Source of the DNA: Pseudomonas entomophila L48
Lineage (GTDB): Bacteria; Pseudomonadota; Gammaproteobacteria; Pseudomonadales; Pseudomonadaceae
Assembly (NCBI RefSeq): GCF_000026105.1
Contig: NC_008027.1
Coordinates: 5,662,501 to 5,726,500 of the forward strand
Direction of reading: 5' to 3'
DNA: 64,000 nt
Shown here: positions 28,855 through 37,965 of the stretch, in pieces
How the letters are laid out: the number at the start of each line of letters is the position of its first letter
Position numbering within the stretch: position 1 is the stretch's first letter
Made by a program: the position numbers and the translations under genes
The notes under the pieces: model-generated
What the model saw: the letters and a program-made list of their open reading frames with translations, nothing else
Told to the model about the DNA's origin: nothing
The model's database searches: none

Positions 28855-30189
28855 TTACAGGTTGTAGCCGCGCTCGTTGTGTTGAGCCAGGTCGAGGCCG
28901 ACCGACTCTTCTTCTTCGCTGACCCGCAGGCCCATCACCAGGTCGAGCACCTTGAGGATCACGTAGGTGACGATGGCGGTGTAGACCACGGTGAAGATCA
29001 CGCCCTTGGCCTGGATCCAGAACTGCGCGGCGATGTCGGTGACCGCGCCGAAGCCGCCCAGGGCGGGGGCTGCGAACACACCGGTGAGCAGCGCGCCGAT
29101 GATGCCGCCGATGCCGTGCACGCCGAAGGCGTCGAGGGAGTCGTCATACCCGAGCTTGCGCTTGAGGCTGGTGGCACAGAAGTAGCAGACGATGCCGGAC
29201 ACCAGGCCGATCACCAAAGCACCCATCGGGCCGACGGTGCCGGCGGCCGGGGTGATGGCGACCAGGCCGGCAACCACGCCCGAGGCGATGCCCAGTGCGC
29301 TGGGTTTGCCGTGGAAGATCCACTCGGCGAACATCCAGCCCAGCGCGGCGGCGGCGGTGGCGATCTGGGTCACCAGCATGGCCATGCCGGCGGTGCCGTT
29401 GGCGGCGGCGGCGGAACCTGCGTTGAAGCCGAACCAGCCGATCCACAGCATGGCCGCGCCCATCAGGGTGTAGCCCAGGTTGTGCGGCGCCATCGGCGTG
29501 GTTGGGTAGCCCTTGCGCTTGCCCAGCACCAGGCAGCAGACCAGGCCGGCGATACCGGCGTTGATGTGCACTACGGTGCCGCCGGCGAAGTCGAGCACGC
29601 CCCAGTCCCACATTAGCGCGCCGTCACCGCTCCAGACCATGTGCGCGATCGGCGCGTAGACCAGGGTGAACCACACGCCCATGAAGATCAGCATCGCCGA
29701 GAACTTCATGCGTTCGGCGAAGGCACCGACGATCAGCGCTGGGGTGATGATGGCGAAGGTCATCTGGAAGGTGATGAACACCGCTTCCGGGAACAGCGCG
29801 GTGGCCGAAGTCAGGCCCGACGGCGTGACGCCGTTGAGGAAAGCCTTGGAGAAGCCACCGATGAAGGAATTGAAGTTGAGCACGCCCTTTTCCATACCGG
29901 CGGTATCGAAGGCGAGGCTGTAGCCGTAGATGACCCACAGGATGCTGATCAGCCCGGTGATGGCGAAGCACTGCATCATCACCGACAGCACGTTCTTCGA
30001 GCGCACCATGCCGCCGTAGAACAGGGCCAGGCCCGGGATGGTCATGAACAGGACCAGCGCCGTCGAGGTGAGCATCCAGGCGGTGTCGCCGGAGTTCAGC
30101 ACCGGGGCGGCCGTTTCCTCGGCCAGGGCCAGCCCTGGCATTACGAGGGACAATAGGGCTCCTAGCCCTGCGATCTTGCGCAGAGTCAT
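28855..30189 (-). CDS. amtB: Ammonium transporter AmtB
   Basis: A 444-aa inner-membrane channel. A signal peptide (MTLRKIAGLGALLSLVMPGLALA) is followed by eleven helices. The family signatures DTAWMLTSTALVLFMTIPGLALFYGG (start DTAWMLTSTA), FNAGSAAAANGTAG and DDSLDAFGVHGIGG (twin-His pore) are present. It conducts NH3/NH4+ and is blocked by GlnK. It lies 49 nt downstream of glnK in one transcript. Confidence 0.97.
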   Translation of the reverse strand: MTLRKIAGLGALLSLVMPGLALAEETAAPVLNSGDTAWMLTSTALVLFMTIPGLALFYGGMVRSKNVLSVMMQCFAITGLISILWVIYGYSLAFDTAGMEKGVLNFNSFIGGFSKAFLNGVTPSGLTSATALFPEAVFITFQMTFAIITPALIVGAFAERMKFSAMLIFMGVWFTLVYAPIAHMVWSGDGALMWDWGVLDFAGGTVVHINAGIAGLVCCLVLGKRKGYPTTPMAPHNLGYTLMGAAMLWIGWFGFNAGSAAAANGTAGMAMLVTQIATAAAALGWMFAEWIFHGKPSALGIASGVVAGLVAITPAAGTVGPMGALVIGLVSGIVCYFCATSLKRKLGYDDSLDAFGVHGIGGIIGALLTGVFAAPALGGFGAVTDIAAQFWIQAKGVIFTVVYTAIVTYVILKVLDLVMGLRVSEEEESVGLDLAQHNERGYNL

Positions 30190-30238
30190 GTTGTTTTCTC
30201 CTGGGGCGTTTGGGTTTGGTGAGGCTTGGTTCTGGCGC

Positions 30239-30967
<729 letters not shown>

Positions 30968-30983
30968 TCAGCGGATAGCCAAC

Positions 30984-31247
30984 ATGCTCGCGCCCAAAGC
31001 CTTTCTCGATGCCCTGAGCGACCAGGCCTCGCGCCTGTTCAGCGGCGACACCGCTGCGCCTCGCGCCGAACTGGAAAGCCAGTTCAAGGTGCTGATGCAG
31101 GGCGCCTTCAGCAAGCTCGACCTGGTCAGCCGCGAAGAGTTCGACAGTCAAATGGTGGTGCTGGCCCGCACCCGCGCCCGGCTGGAAGCCCTGGAGAAAC
31201 AAGTCGCCGAGCTGGAAGCACGGATGGCCCCGCCCGCCGCGGAATAA
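30984..31247 (+). CDS. ubiK: Ubiquinone biosynthesis accessory factor UbiK
   Basis: An 87-aa protein (YqiC/BMFP family). An amphipathic N-terminal helix (MLAPKAFLDALSDQASRLF) is followed by a C-terminal coiled coil that makes trimers (RTRARLEALEKQVAELEARM). UbiK assists the aerobic ubiquinone enzymes with UbiJ. It is divergent from glnK, as in other pseudomonads. The ATG is at 30984. Confidence 0.93.
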   Translation: MLAPKAFLDALSDQASRLFSGDTAAPRAELESQFKVLMQGAFSKLDLVSREEFDSQMVVLARTRARLEALEKQVAELEARMAPPAAE

Positions 31248-31271
31248 CAATCGATACACGGAGCGTTTCCC

Positions 31272-31700
31272 ATGAAAGTCAGTGCCCGCAATGTCTTCGA
31301 AGGTACCGTCAGCAGTGTTCAACCCGGCGCAGTGAATGCCGAGGTGGAAGTGACCCTGGCCGGCGGTGAGAAACTGGTCGCGGTAGTCACCATGGCCAGC
31401 CTGCACAACCTCAGCATCAATGTCGGCAAGCAGGCCGTGGCCCTGGTGAAGGCACCGTGGGTGGTGCTGATGACCGATGCCGCCGGCTACAAGCTGTCTG
31501 CGCGCAACAGCCTGGAAGGCGAAGTGGTGCGAGTCGGCGACGGTGCGGTGAACGCTGAAGTGGTCCTGAAGCTGTCCGGTGGCACCGAGGTCTACGCCAT
31601 CGTCACCCGTGAAGCGGTGCAGGAGCTCGGCCTCAAGCCAGGCGTAAAAGCCACCGCGCTGATCAAGGCCTCGCACATCATCCTCGGCGCCAAGGCCTGA
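31272..31700 (+). CDS. Tandem Mop-domain (TOBE) molybdate-binding protein
   Basis: A 142-aa protein made of two Mop domains in tandem (residues 2-66 and about 74-138). Both begin SARN and share GxVNAEVxxxLxGG (SVQPGAVNAEVEVTLAGG and RVGDGAVNAEVVLKLSGG). Such proteins bind molybdate or tungstate oxyanions as cytoplasmic stores. It begins 24 nt after ubiK. No modABC genes lie nearby. Confidence 0.9.
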   Translation: MKVSARNVFEGTVSSVQPGAVNAEVEVTLAGGEKLVAVVTMASLHNLSINVGKQAVALVKAPWVVLMTDAAGYKLSARNSLEGEVVRVGDGAVNAEVVLKLSGGTEVYAIVTREAVQELGLKPGVKATALIKASHIILGAKA

Positions 31701-31717
31701 CCCTGGCAACCCGGCTC

Positions 31718-31743
31718 CTGTAGGAGCCGGCTTTGCCGGCGAT
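31718..31743. repeat. Single REP element
   Basis: CTGTAGGAGCCGGCTTTGCC is the common REP core, lying 18 nt after the Mop-protein stop codon. Confidence 0.7.
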
Positions 31744-31777
31744 GCCGTTCTCATGACCCACAGATCTTGCGCGGCCT

Positions 31778-31864
31778 CTGTAGGAGCGGCTTTAGCCGCG
31801 ATCACCCGCAAAGCGGGTGCCACACACCGCGTTGCCTGCATCGCGGCTAAAGCCGCTCCTACAG
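31778..31864. repeat. 87-nt REP pair (BIME) with central hairpin, copy 1
   Basis: The outer arms (GTAGGAGCGGCTTTAGCCGCGAT and its complement) enclose a central hairpin ACCCGC-AAA-GCGGGT (31804-31818). An 87-nt copy at 41394-41480 differs at few positions, including a compensatory pair in the central stem. Confidence 0.85.
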
Positions 31865-31906
31865 CGCTGATTCAGCAAAACCAAATATTCCCTGAACCAA
31901 CCAGAT

Positions 31907-31963
31907 GAAACTTATTTAAGTTTCACCTCCCCGGTTGACTTGCCCGCTATGCTTTGCATAAAG
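31907..31963 (+). promoter_or_regulatory. Promoter and operator-like palindrome at the start of the mgtA leader
   Basis: The inverted repeat GAAACTTA-TT-TAAGTTTC (31907-31924) stands just ahead of TTGACT (31935-31940). A 17-nt spacer leads to CATAAA (31958-31963, 4/6). A weak hairpin CCCGC/GCGGG (31968-31986) followed by CCTTTATTT comes just after the expected start. This is the best sigma-70 promoter in the gap and would give a leader of about 720 nt before mgtA. Confidence 0.5.
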
Positions 31964-32171
31964 TTCACCCGCCCCGAAAAAGCGGGCCTTTATTTCAACT
32001 CACGAAGACGTCAATGGACACAGTATCTAGTCGCTGCCTGGCCGCTTATGCCTGCCAGGCACTTGAACCGGAACTCCGGGCCCGCCCCCTTGGTCGGGCA
32101 AGCCGCGCCAGAGCCTGATTGCTCCGCCGTTGCTTGCCGCCCCGGGTGCCCGCCCGGTCGGAGGCAAGCTC

Positions 32172-32378
32172 ATGAACTTCATCACCTTTATCCGCGATCG
32201 CCTGCACGCCCCAGCGCGCAAGGCCTTGCCATGCCTATCCCCACCCCGCGCGAGCGCTTCAAGGCTGCGCGCCACCTGGCTGCCCCAGCTGGGCAGCCCT
32301 GCCCTGCGCCTGCACTGGCATACCGAAGACACCCAGGAACCGCCCAGTCGATGGCGCGCCCGCCTGTGCTTCTGCTGA
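32172..32378 (+). CDS. Small ORF in the mgtA leader (68 aa, unknown)
   Basis: A strong GGAGG lies 8 nt before the ATG at 32172. The 68-aa product begins MNFITFIRDRLHAPARKALP and is basic, with Trp and Cys near the end (RLCFC). Third codon positions are mostly G or C, as in real genes here. No known domain is recognised. Its place between the promoter and mgtA suggests a leader ORF whose translation could affect mgtA expression, but it may simply be an independent small protein. Confidence 0.55.
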   Translation: MNFITFIRDRLHAPARKALPCLSPPRASASRLRATWLPQLGSPALRLHWHTEDTQEPPSRWRARLCFC

Positions 32379-32434
32379 CCGGCGCGATGCATGCCCGACC
32401 CTGAACTGACGACACATTAAACGTCAGACTTTCA

Positions 32435-32562
32435 CGAACTTTAAATATTTAAAGTTCGCAGGCTTCTTATTGCCTGACATTTATTCGAGGTTTCAAAAAG
32501 CCCATGGAATCAGCCAGTAGAAAGTTCGCTGCCGATCTTATTTCCGGCATTCGCCAGCGAAC
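32435..32562 (+). promoter_or_regulatory. Mutually exclusive hairpins in the mgtA leader
   Basis: Segment 1 (32435-32446) and segment 2 (32447-32458) form a perfect 24-nt palindrome rich in A/T. Segment 3 GTTCGCTG (32524-32531) pairs perfectly with segment 4 CAGCGAAC (32555-32562). AAAGTTCGC occurs in both segment 2 and segment 3 (32451-32459 and 32521-32529), so 1 can pair with 3 (8 bp) and 2 with 4 (6 bp) instead. This is the geometry of an attenuator or riboswitch; which signal it senses is not readable. Confidence 0.5.
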
Positions 32563-32644
32563 ACGTAAACGTCGGAAAAACCATGCTTTTCATCGATCGA
32601 ATGATCGCGGCCCGAGACACGTTCACTCACCCGCCCACCCGTGA
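32504..32644 (+). CDS. Second small ORF in the mgtA leader (46 aa, Arg-rich)
   Basis: It encodes a very basic peptide starting MESASRKFAADLISG and containing RQRTRKRRK, ending 45 nt before mgtA. The ribosome site is weak (GAGG 14 nt upstream), and the third-base GC is low, unlike ordinary genes here. It spans hairpin segments 3 and 4, so ribosomes on it would open that hairpin, as with leader peptides of enterobacterial mgtA. It may be only a translated leader. Confidence 0.35.
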   Translation: MESASRKFAADLISGIRQRTRKRRKNHAFHRSNDRGPRHVHSPAHP

Positions 32645-32664
32645 GTCGACTGTGTGTCGTGCCG

Positions 32665-32681
32665 CCTCCTGCGGCAGGAGC
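32665..32681 (+). promoter_or_regulatory. Hairpin covering the mgtA Shine-Dalgarno
   Basis: CTCCT (32666-32670) is complementary to AGGAG (32676-32680), the mgtA ribosome site 9 nt before its ATG, with loop GCGGC. Formation would block initiation. Confidence 0.5.
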
Positions 32682-32689
32682 ACAGCCAA

Positions 32690-35401
32690 ATGACCGTAAA
32701 AGACCGCAACACCACGAGCAAAACCGGTGCAGACGCCCGCCTCTCCATGCGCGCCGCCCGTGAGGCGCGCAACGGCCTGGCCGTCACCCTCGCCAACCTC
32801 GACGCCAGCGAACTGGGCCTGACCGAGCACGAAGCCAGCAAGCGCCTGCAGCGCGACGGGGCCAACGAAGTCGCCCACGACAAACCGGAACCGGCCCTGG
32901 TGCAACTGCTCAAGGCCCTGCACAACCCCTTCATCTATGTACTGCTGACCCTGGCCGGGATCAGCTTCGTCACCGACTACTGGCTGCCCCTGCGCGCAGG
33001 CGAGGTAGAAGAGGCCGACCTGACCAAGGTCATCATCATCATGACCATGGTCAGTGCCAGCAGCCTGCTGCGTTTCTGGCAGGAGTACCGCTCGAACAGG
33101 GCCGCCGAAGCGCTCAAGGCCATGGTCCGCACCACCGCCACCGTGCTGCGCCGTGAACGCCACGACCAGGCCCCGCGCCTGCGCGAGGTGCCGATGAACG
33201 AACTGGTGGCCGGCGACATCGTGCAACTCAGCGCCGGCGACATGATCCCCGCCGACATCCGCCTGATCGAATCCCGCGACCTGTTCATCAGCCAGGCCGT
33301 GCTCACCGGCGAAGCCTTGCCGGTGGAGAAGTACGACACCCTGGGCCATGTCGCGCAAAAATCCGCCGACGACGGCGCCAGCGTGCAAGGCAACCTGCTC
33401 GACCTGCCCAACATTGGCTTCATGGGCACCAACGTGGTCAGCGGCCGGGCCCGCGCCGTGGTGGTGGCCACCGGCAAGCGCACCTATTTCGGCTCCCTGG
33501 CCAAGGCCATCGCCGGCTCGCGCAGCCAGACTGCCTTCGACCGCGGGGTGAACAGCGTCAGCCGCCTGCTGATCCGCTTCATGCTGGTGATGGTGCCGGT
33601 GGTGTTCATGCTCAACGGTGTGGTCAAGGGCGACTGGAGCGACGCCTTCCTGTTCGCCCTCGCCGTGGCCGTGGGCCTCACCCCGGAAATGCTGCCGATG
33701 ATCGTCAGCGCCAACCTGGCCAAGGGCGCCGTGGCCATGGCCCGGCGCAAAGTGGTGGTCAAGCGCCTGAACGCCATCCAGAACTTCGGTTCGATGGATG
33801 TGCTGTGCACCGACAAGACCGGCACCCTCACGCAGGACCGAATCATCCTCGAACACCACGTCGACCCCAGTGGCCGCGCCAACCCGCGCCTGCTCGAACT
33901 GGCCTGGCTCAACAGCCATCACCAGAGCGGTGTGAAGAACCTGATGGACCAGGCCGTGCTGCGCTTCGCCGGAGAGAACGGCAGCTTCCAGCCACCCTAC
34001 GCCTATGCCAAGGTCGACGAGCTGCCCTTCGATTTCATCCGCCGTCGCCTGTCGGTGATCGTCAAGGACGCCTTGGGCGATCACCTTCTGGTGAGCAAGG
34101 GCGCGGTCGAAGAGGTGCTGGCCATCGCCACCCACGTGGAACAGGACGGCCAGCGGGTCGCGCTGGACGACGCCCATCGCCAGCAGTTGCTCGCCACTGC
34201 CGCCACCTTCAACCAGGAAGGTTTCCGCGTGCTGCTGGTCGGTACCCGCGAGATTCCCGCCATCGAAGGCAAGGCCCAGTACCACACCGACGACGAGCGC
34301 GAACTGGTGATTCGCGGCTTCCTGACCTTCCTCGACCCACCCAAGGAAACTGCCGGCCCGGCCATTGCCGCCCTGCGCGAAATGGGTGTGAAGGTGAAGG
34401 TGCTGACCGGCGACAACCCGGTGGTCACCTGCAAGGTCTGCCGCGAAGTGGGCCTTGAGCCTGGCCAGCCGCTGCTCGGCCAGGACATCGAACGCCTCGA
34501 CGACACCCAGCTCAAGGTGCTGGTAGAAGAGCGCACGGTGTTCGCCAAGCTCACCCCACTGCAGAAGTCGCGGGTGCTCAAGGCGCTACAAGCCAACGGC
34601 CACACCGTCGGTTTCCTCGGCGACGGCATCAACGACGCCCCGGCCCTGCGGGATGCCGACGTCGGCATTTCGGTGGACAGCGGCACTGACATCGCCAAGG
34701 AATCGGCCGACATCATCCTCCTGGAAAAGAGCTTGATGGTGCTGGAAGAGGGTGTGCTCAAAGGCCGGGAAACCTTTGGCAATATCATGAAGTACCTGTG
34801 CATGACCGCCAGCTCCAACTTCGGCAACGTGTTCTCGGTGCTGGTGGCCAGCGCCTTCATCCCGTTCATGCCAATGCTGGCGATCCACCTGCTGCTGCAG
34901 AACCTGATGTACGACTTCTCCCAGCTGTCACTGCCGTGGGACCGCATGGACAAGCAGTTCCTGCGCGAGCCACGCAAGTGGGATGCCCGCAACATCGGCC
35001 GCTTCATGCTGTGGATCGGGCCGACTTCGTCGATCTTCGACATCACCACCTTTGCCCTGATGTGGTACGTGTTCGCCGCCAACAGCGTGGAAATGCAGGC
35101 GCTGTTCCAGTCCGGCTGGTTCGTCGAGGGGCTGCTGTCGCAGACGCTGGTGGTGCACATGCTGCGCACCCGCAAGGTGCCGTTCTTCCAGAGCACCGCG
35201 GCGCTGCCGGTGATCCTGGCGACGGGGCTGGTGATGTGCCTGGGCATCTACATCCCGTTCTCGCCGCTGGGGGCGATGGTCGGGCTGGTGCCGCTGCCGT
35301 GGGAATACTTCCCGTGGCTGGCCGCGACCCTGCTGGGCTACTGCCTGGTCGCGCAGACCATGAAGACCCTATACATCCGCCGCTTCGGCCAGTGGTTCTG
35401 A
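32690..35401 (+). CDS. mgtA: Magnesium-translocating P-type ATPase MgtA
   Basis: A 903-aa type IIIB P-type ATPase importing Mg2+. It has the phosphorylation motif CTDKTGTLTQDR, the actuator motif LTGEALPVEK, and the hinge GDGINDAPALRDADVGI. Ten membrane helices are expected; the last six lie at residues about 690-890. I chose the ATG at 32690 (AGGAG upstream, start MTVKDRNTT). A frame 12 codons longer is less likely. The long structured leader suggests Mg2+-dependent control. Confidence 0.95.
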   Translation: MTVKDRNTTSKTGADARLSMRAAREARNGLAVTLANLDASELGLTEHEASKRLQRDGANEVAHDKPEPALVQLLKALHNPFIYVLLTLAGISFVTDYWLPLRAGEVEEADLTKVIIIMTMVSASSLLRFWQEYRSNRAAEALKAMVRTTATVLRRERHDQAPRLREVPMNELVAGDIVQLSAGDMIPADIRLIESRDLFISQAVLTGEALPVEKYDTLGHVAQKSADDGASVQGNLLDLPNIGFMGTNVVSGRARAVVVATGKRTYFGSLAKAIAGSRSQTAFDRGVNSVSRLLIRFMLVMVPVVFMLNGVVKGDWSDAFLFALAVAVGLTPEMLPMIVSANLAKGAVAMARRKVVVKRLNAIQNFGSMDVLCTDKTGTLTQDRIILEHHVDPSGRANPRLLELAWLNSHHQSGVKNLMDQAVLRFAGENGSFQPPYAYAKVDELPFDFIRRRLSVIVKDALGDHLLVSKGAVEEVLAIATHVEQDGQRVALDDAHRQQLLATAATFNQEGFRVLLVGTREIPAIEGKAQYHTDDERELVIRGFLTFLDPPKETAGPAIAALREMGVKVKVLTGDNPVVTCKVCREVGLEPGQPLLGQDIERLDDTQLKVLVEERTVFAKLTPLQKSRVLKALQANGHTVGFLGDGINDAPALRDADVGISVDSGTDIAKESADIILLEKSLMVLEEGVLKGRETFGNIMKYLCMTASSNFGNVFSVLVASAFIPFMPMLAIHLLLQNLMYDFSQLSLPWDRMDKQFLREPRKWDARNIGRFMLWIGPTSSIFDITTFALMWYVFAANSVEMQALFQSGWFVEGLLSQTLVVHMLRTRKVPFFQSTAALPVILATGLVMCLGIYIPFSPLGAMVGLVPLPWEYFPWLAATLLGYCLVAQTMKTLYIRRFGQWF

Positions 35402-35410
35402 GGGGTGGCC

Positions 35411-35773
35411 ATGCGAGTACTGATCTGCGCGGGGCGCAACTACGCCGACAGCCACCGCTGCCGCCAGGCGCTGGACGACCTCCAGCGCCAGCAACCGATC
35501 CGCGTGCTGATCCATGGCGGCAGCCAGCATCTGGGGGGCGATATCGAAGCCTGGGCCCGCGAGCATGGCGCCGATATCGTCCGCTACCCGCCCAACTGGC
35601 AGCTGCATGGCAAATTGGCCGAACGTCTGCGCAATGTCTTCATGTTGCGTGACAGCCGGCCGGACACGGTGCTGGCGCTGCCCGGCGGGGACGATACCGA
35701 GGAGCTGTTGGCCCGGGCACGGGGACAAGGTCTTGTGGTCATCTGCGGGGCTCGACAAACCAGGAGCCAATGA
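35411..35773 (+). CDS. DUF2493 (YspA-like SLOG) protein
   Basis: A 120-aa protein with a Rossmann-like SLOG fold: MRVLICAGRNYADSH, LIHGGSQHLGGDIEAWAREHG, LALPGGDDTEELLARARGQG. SLOG proteins bind nucleotides or nucleotide sugars; this subfamily has no defined reaction. An alternative GTG start lies 6 nt upstream. It begins 9 nt after mgtA and may be cotranscribed with it. Confidence 0.87.
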   Translation: MRVLICAGRNYADSHRCRQALDDLQRQQPIRVLIHGGSQHLGGDIEAWAREHGADIVRYPPNWQLHGKLAERLRNVFMLRDSRPDTVLALPGGDDTEELLARARGQGLVVICGARQTRSQ

Positions 35774-35960
35774 CACCTGCGCAGCACATGAAACAAACAC
35801 TGCCGCCCCTTGCGAATCAGGGAGGCGGCAGTGGCCCATCAGGGAACCCCCTAGCCCTGGCCTTTGCGCTTTACTCCCGATAAGTCCATCGCGTACTGTT
35901 CATTTGCCATCATCTTGGCAATGGACGCTTCCGTTTAAATGGACTTACCAGGTAGACCTC

Positions 35961-37961
35961 TTGCAGACGCTCACCCGTACCCGCCAGCACATCCGTGAAC
36001 TGGCGCAGGCCAACGCATTCGAAGAACTGACCCACTTTATCGATTCACTTGAGGCGCAATGGCTTCAGGCGGCCCCTGGTGAGTGCCCGGCCTACCTCGA
36101 CGCCGCCAAGGGGCACATGCTGATCGACTGGGAAACCCAGATTGGCAAGGACCTTACCGCCGTCCTGCAGGCCTGGATCGACGCGTGCCCGAACGCCTAC
36201 CACCCACATGTCGCCATGGCCTTCCACGCGTTCGACCGGGCCACTCACATCCGCAGTTTCGCGGTGGCGCCCGAGGTGACCGAGGATCGCTGGCTGGGGG
36301 CCGCGCAAGCTTGTGAAGTGGCCGCTGCCCATCTGTTGCAGGCCATGAACCTGTCGCCACGTCCCGTGGCCGCGGCAATCTGCATGATCAAGATCTGCGC
36401 GCACTTCGACGAGCCCGGCTGGCTGAGCGAATTGTTCAAAGGCCAGCCAGCTCGCTGGCGCCCCGCCGACCAGGCCGAGGCGCAGGTACGGCAAGAAGCT
36501 GCCGAGCACCTGCATCGCTATGGCCTCCAGGTGCTTGCCGAGTTACCGCAGGCGCTTCCCGCCTTGCTACCGGCCCGTGACGTGCACGAGTTCGAGCGCC
36601 CACAAGACTATTGGTTGCTCAGGGCAATGGCAGGGTTCCCCAATGCCTATGAGGCGATGCAGACCTACACCGCCTACCTTCGACCACGCTGGGGTGGCAG
36701 CTATGAGGAGATCGACGGCCTGGCCAGCGGCCGCTTGACCGACGGCTGGAGCGAAGCCCATCGCAACGGCCTGCGCTGGGTGATCCTCGATGATCAGTTC
36801 GATCTCCCGGAAAGCGACGAGCACGACAGGATCGCCGACTGGCAGGCGGTGTTCCAGGACTGGTCGCAACGCGAACTGCGCCCCTTGGAACGCGCCACGT
36901 TGCTCGCGCGCGAAGCGGCGTTCCGACGCTATTCGCTCAGCGACAACGCCGGGGCCATGGCGTTGTTCAGCGCTAGCGTGGAGCACTATCCGGACCAGAG
37001 CTGGGTGGGCGACATCGGCGAGCCGTTCTGGAGCCTGGCCTACCTGGCCGTGAACCAACTGGCCCCCGATCCGCAGCAGACCTTCAAGACCGTCATCGAA
37101 CGGCTCTGTGACACCCCCAACTACGCCGCAGCCTGCGCCCTGCGCGCCGCCGGGCATCAGTTCGGGCTCTGGGGCTTCGAACGTTCGGGCGAGCTGGCCG
37201 ACCAATGGCTGGCGACCGCGGCCAAGCGCCAGAGTGGGCGGGATGGTTATGGTTTCGACGTGCTGGACGTCCCGTTGATGCTGTGGGGCGCCAACCTGCA
37301 TCCGGTGGCGTACTTCCTCTACCAGCGCTTCGCCGAACTGGAGCTGCCCAATGCCCCGGCCGCGCTGTACGACCTGCACCGTGGCTGGCTGCATGACACG
37401 CCCGAGCAGTACCTGGACGAGCACAAGGCCGACTACTGGCTCAAGCGCGCGGCACAGATGGGCTGCAAGGTCAGCAAGTACAACATTGCGCGTGACCGCA
37501 TGAGTTCGGGTGAGGACCTGAGCGATCCGGTGGCCCGGGTGGAAGTCTGGGGGCAACTGCTCGAGGCTTTGGGCGACGAGCGCATCGATGGCCACGTCAA
37601 CCTGCACCTGGGCATTCTGCTGCGCCGCTACGGCGAGCCTGTGGACCATGAACAAGGCCTGGCGTACCTGTATACGGTCTTCGATCACGCCCATGACTGG
37701 GTGGCCGCCCGTGCCTGCGCGGAAATCGGCCTGGCCTGGATGGAAGGCCAAGGTGCGCCCCGCAAGAATCGCTTTGCCGCCATGCAATGGGTATCGCGCG
37801 CCATGCAGATCAAGCCTGACAGCGAGCAGATCCAGGAAATCGCCTGGTGCATCTTCAACTCGCACAACCGCCTGCTCTCGTTCCTCACCGGGATCACCGC
37901 GTTTCTGTTCAAGGGCAAGTTCTCGAGAGGCGAACTACCGCCTGCCGCGCTGACCCGCTGA
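35961..37961 (+). CDS. Large protein of unknown function (DUF4034-like)
   Basis: About 666 aa if started at TTG 35961, the first plausible start after the upstream stop-rich stretch. No in-frame ATG lies nearby, and AGGTAG stands 9 nt upstream, so the start is uncertain. The protein is helical and Trp-rich (HIRELAQANAFEELTHFIDSL, WIDACPNAYHPHVAMAFHAF, SEL1-like KADYWLKRAAQMGCKVSKYNIA and RRYGEPVDHEQGLAYLY). There is no signal peptide. It lies 4 nt upstream of an M48 protease gene, so the two probably work together. DUF4034 is my best guess for the N-terminal part. Confidence 0.7.
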   Translation: MQTLTRTRQHIRELAQANAFEELTHFIDSLEAQWLQAAPGECPAYLDAAKGHMLIDWETQIGKDLTAVLQAWIDACPNAYHPHVAMAFHAFDRATHIRSFAVAPEVTEDRWLGAAQACEVAAAHLLQAMNLSPRPVAAAICMIKICAHFDEPGWLSELFKGQPARWRPADQAEAQVRQEAAEHLHRYGLQVLAELPQALPALLPARDVHEFERPQDYWLLRAMAGFPNAYEAMQTYTAYLRPRWGGSYEEIDGLASGRLTDGWSEAHRNGLRWVILDDQFDLPESDEHDRIADWQAVFQDWSQRELRPLERATLLAREAAFRRYSLSDNAGAMALFSASVEHYPDQSWVGDIGEPFWSLAYLAVNQLAPDPQQTFKTVIERLCDTPNYAAACALRAAGHQFGLWGFERSGELADQWLATAAKRQSGRDGYGFDVLDVPLMLWGANLHPVAYFLYQRFAELELPNAPAALYDLHRGWLHDTPEQYLDEHKADYWLKRAAQMGCKVSKYNIARDRMSSGEDLSDPVARVEVWGQLLEALGDERIDGHVNLHLGILLRRYGEPVDHEQGLAYLYTVFDHAHDWVAARACAEIGLAWMEGQGAPRKNRFAAMQWVSRAMQIKPDSEQIQEIAWCIFNSHNRLLSFLTGITAFLFKGKFSRGELPPAALTR

Positions 37962-37965
37962 AACC

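Noticed and set aside
31940..32404. 154-codon frame overlapping the mgtA leader small ORF
   Set aside because: No ribosome site. The overlapping 68-aa frame has GGAGG and better codon use.
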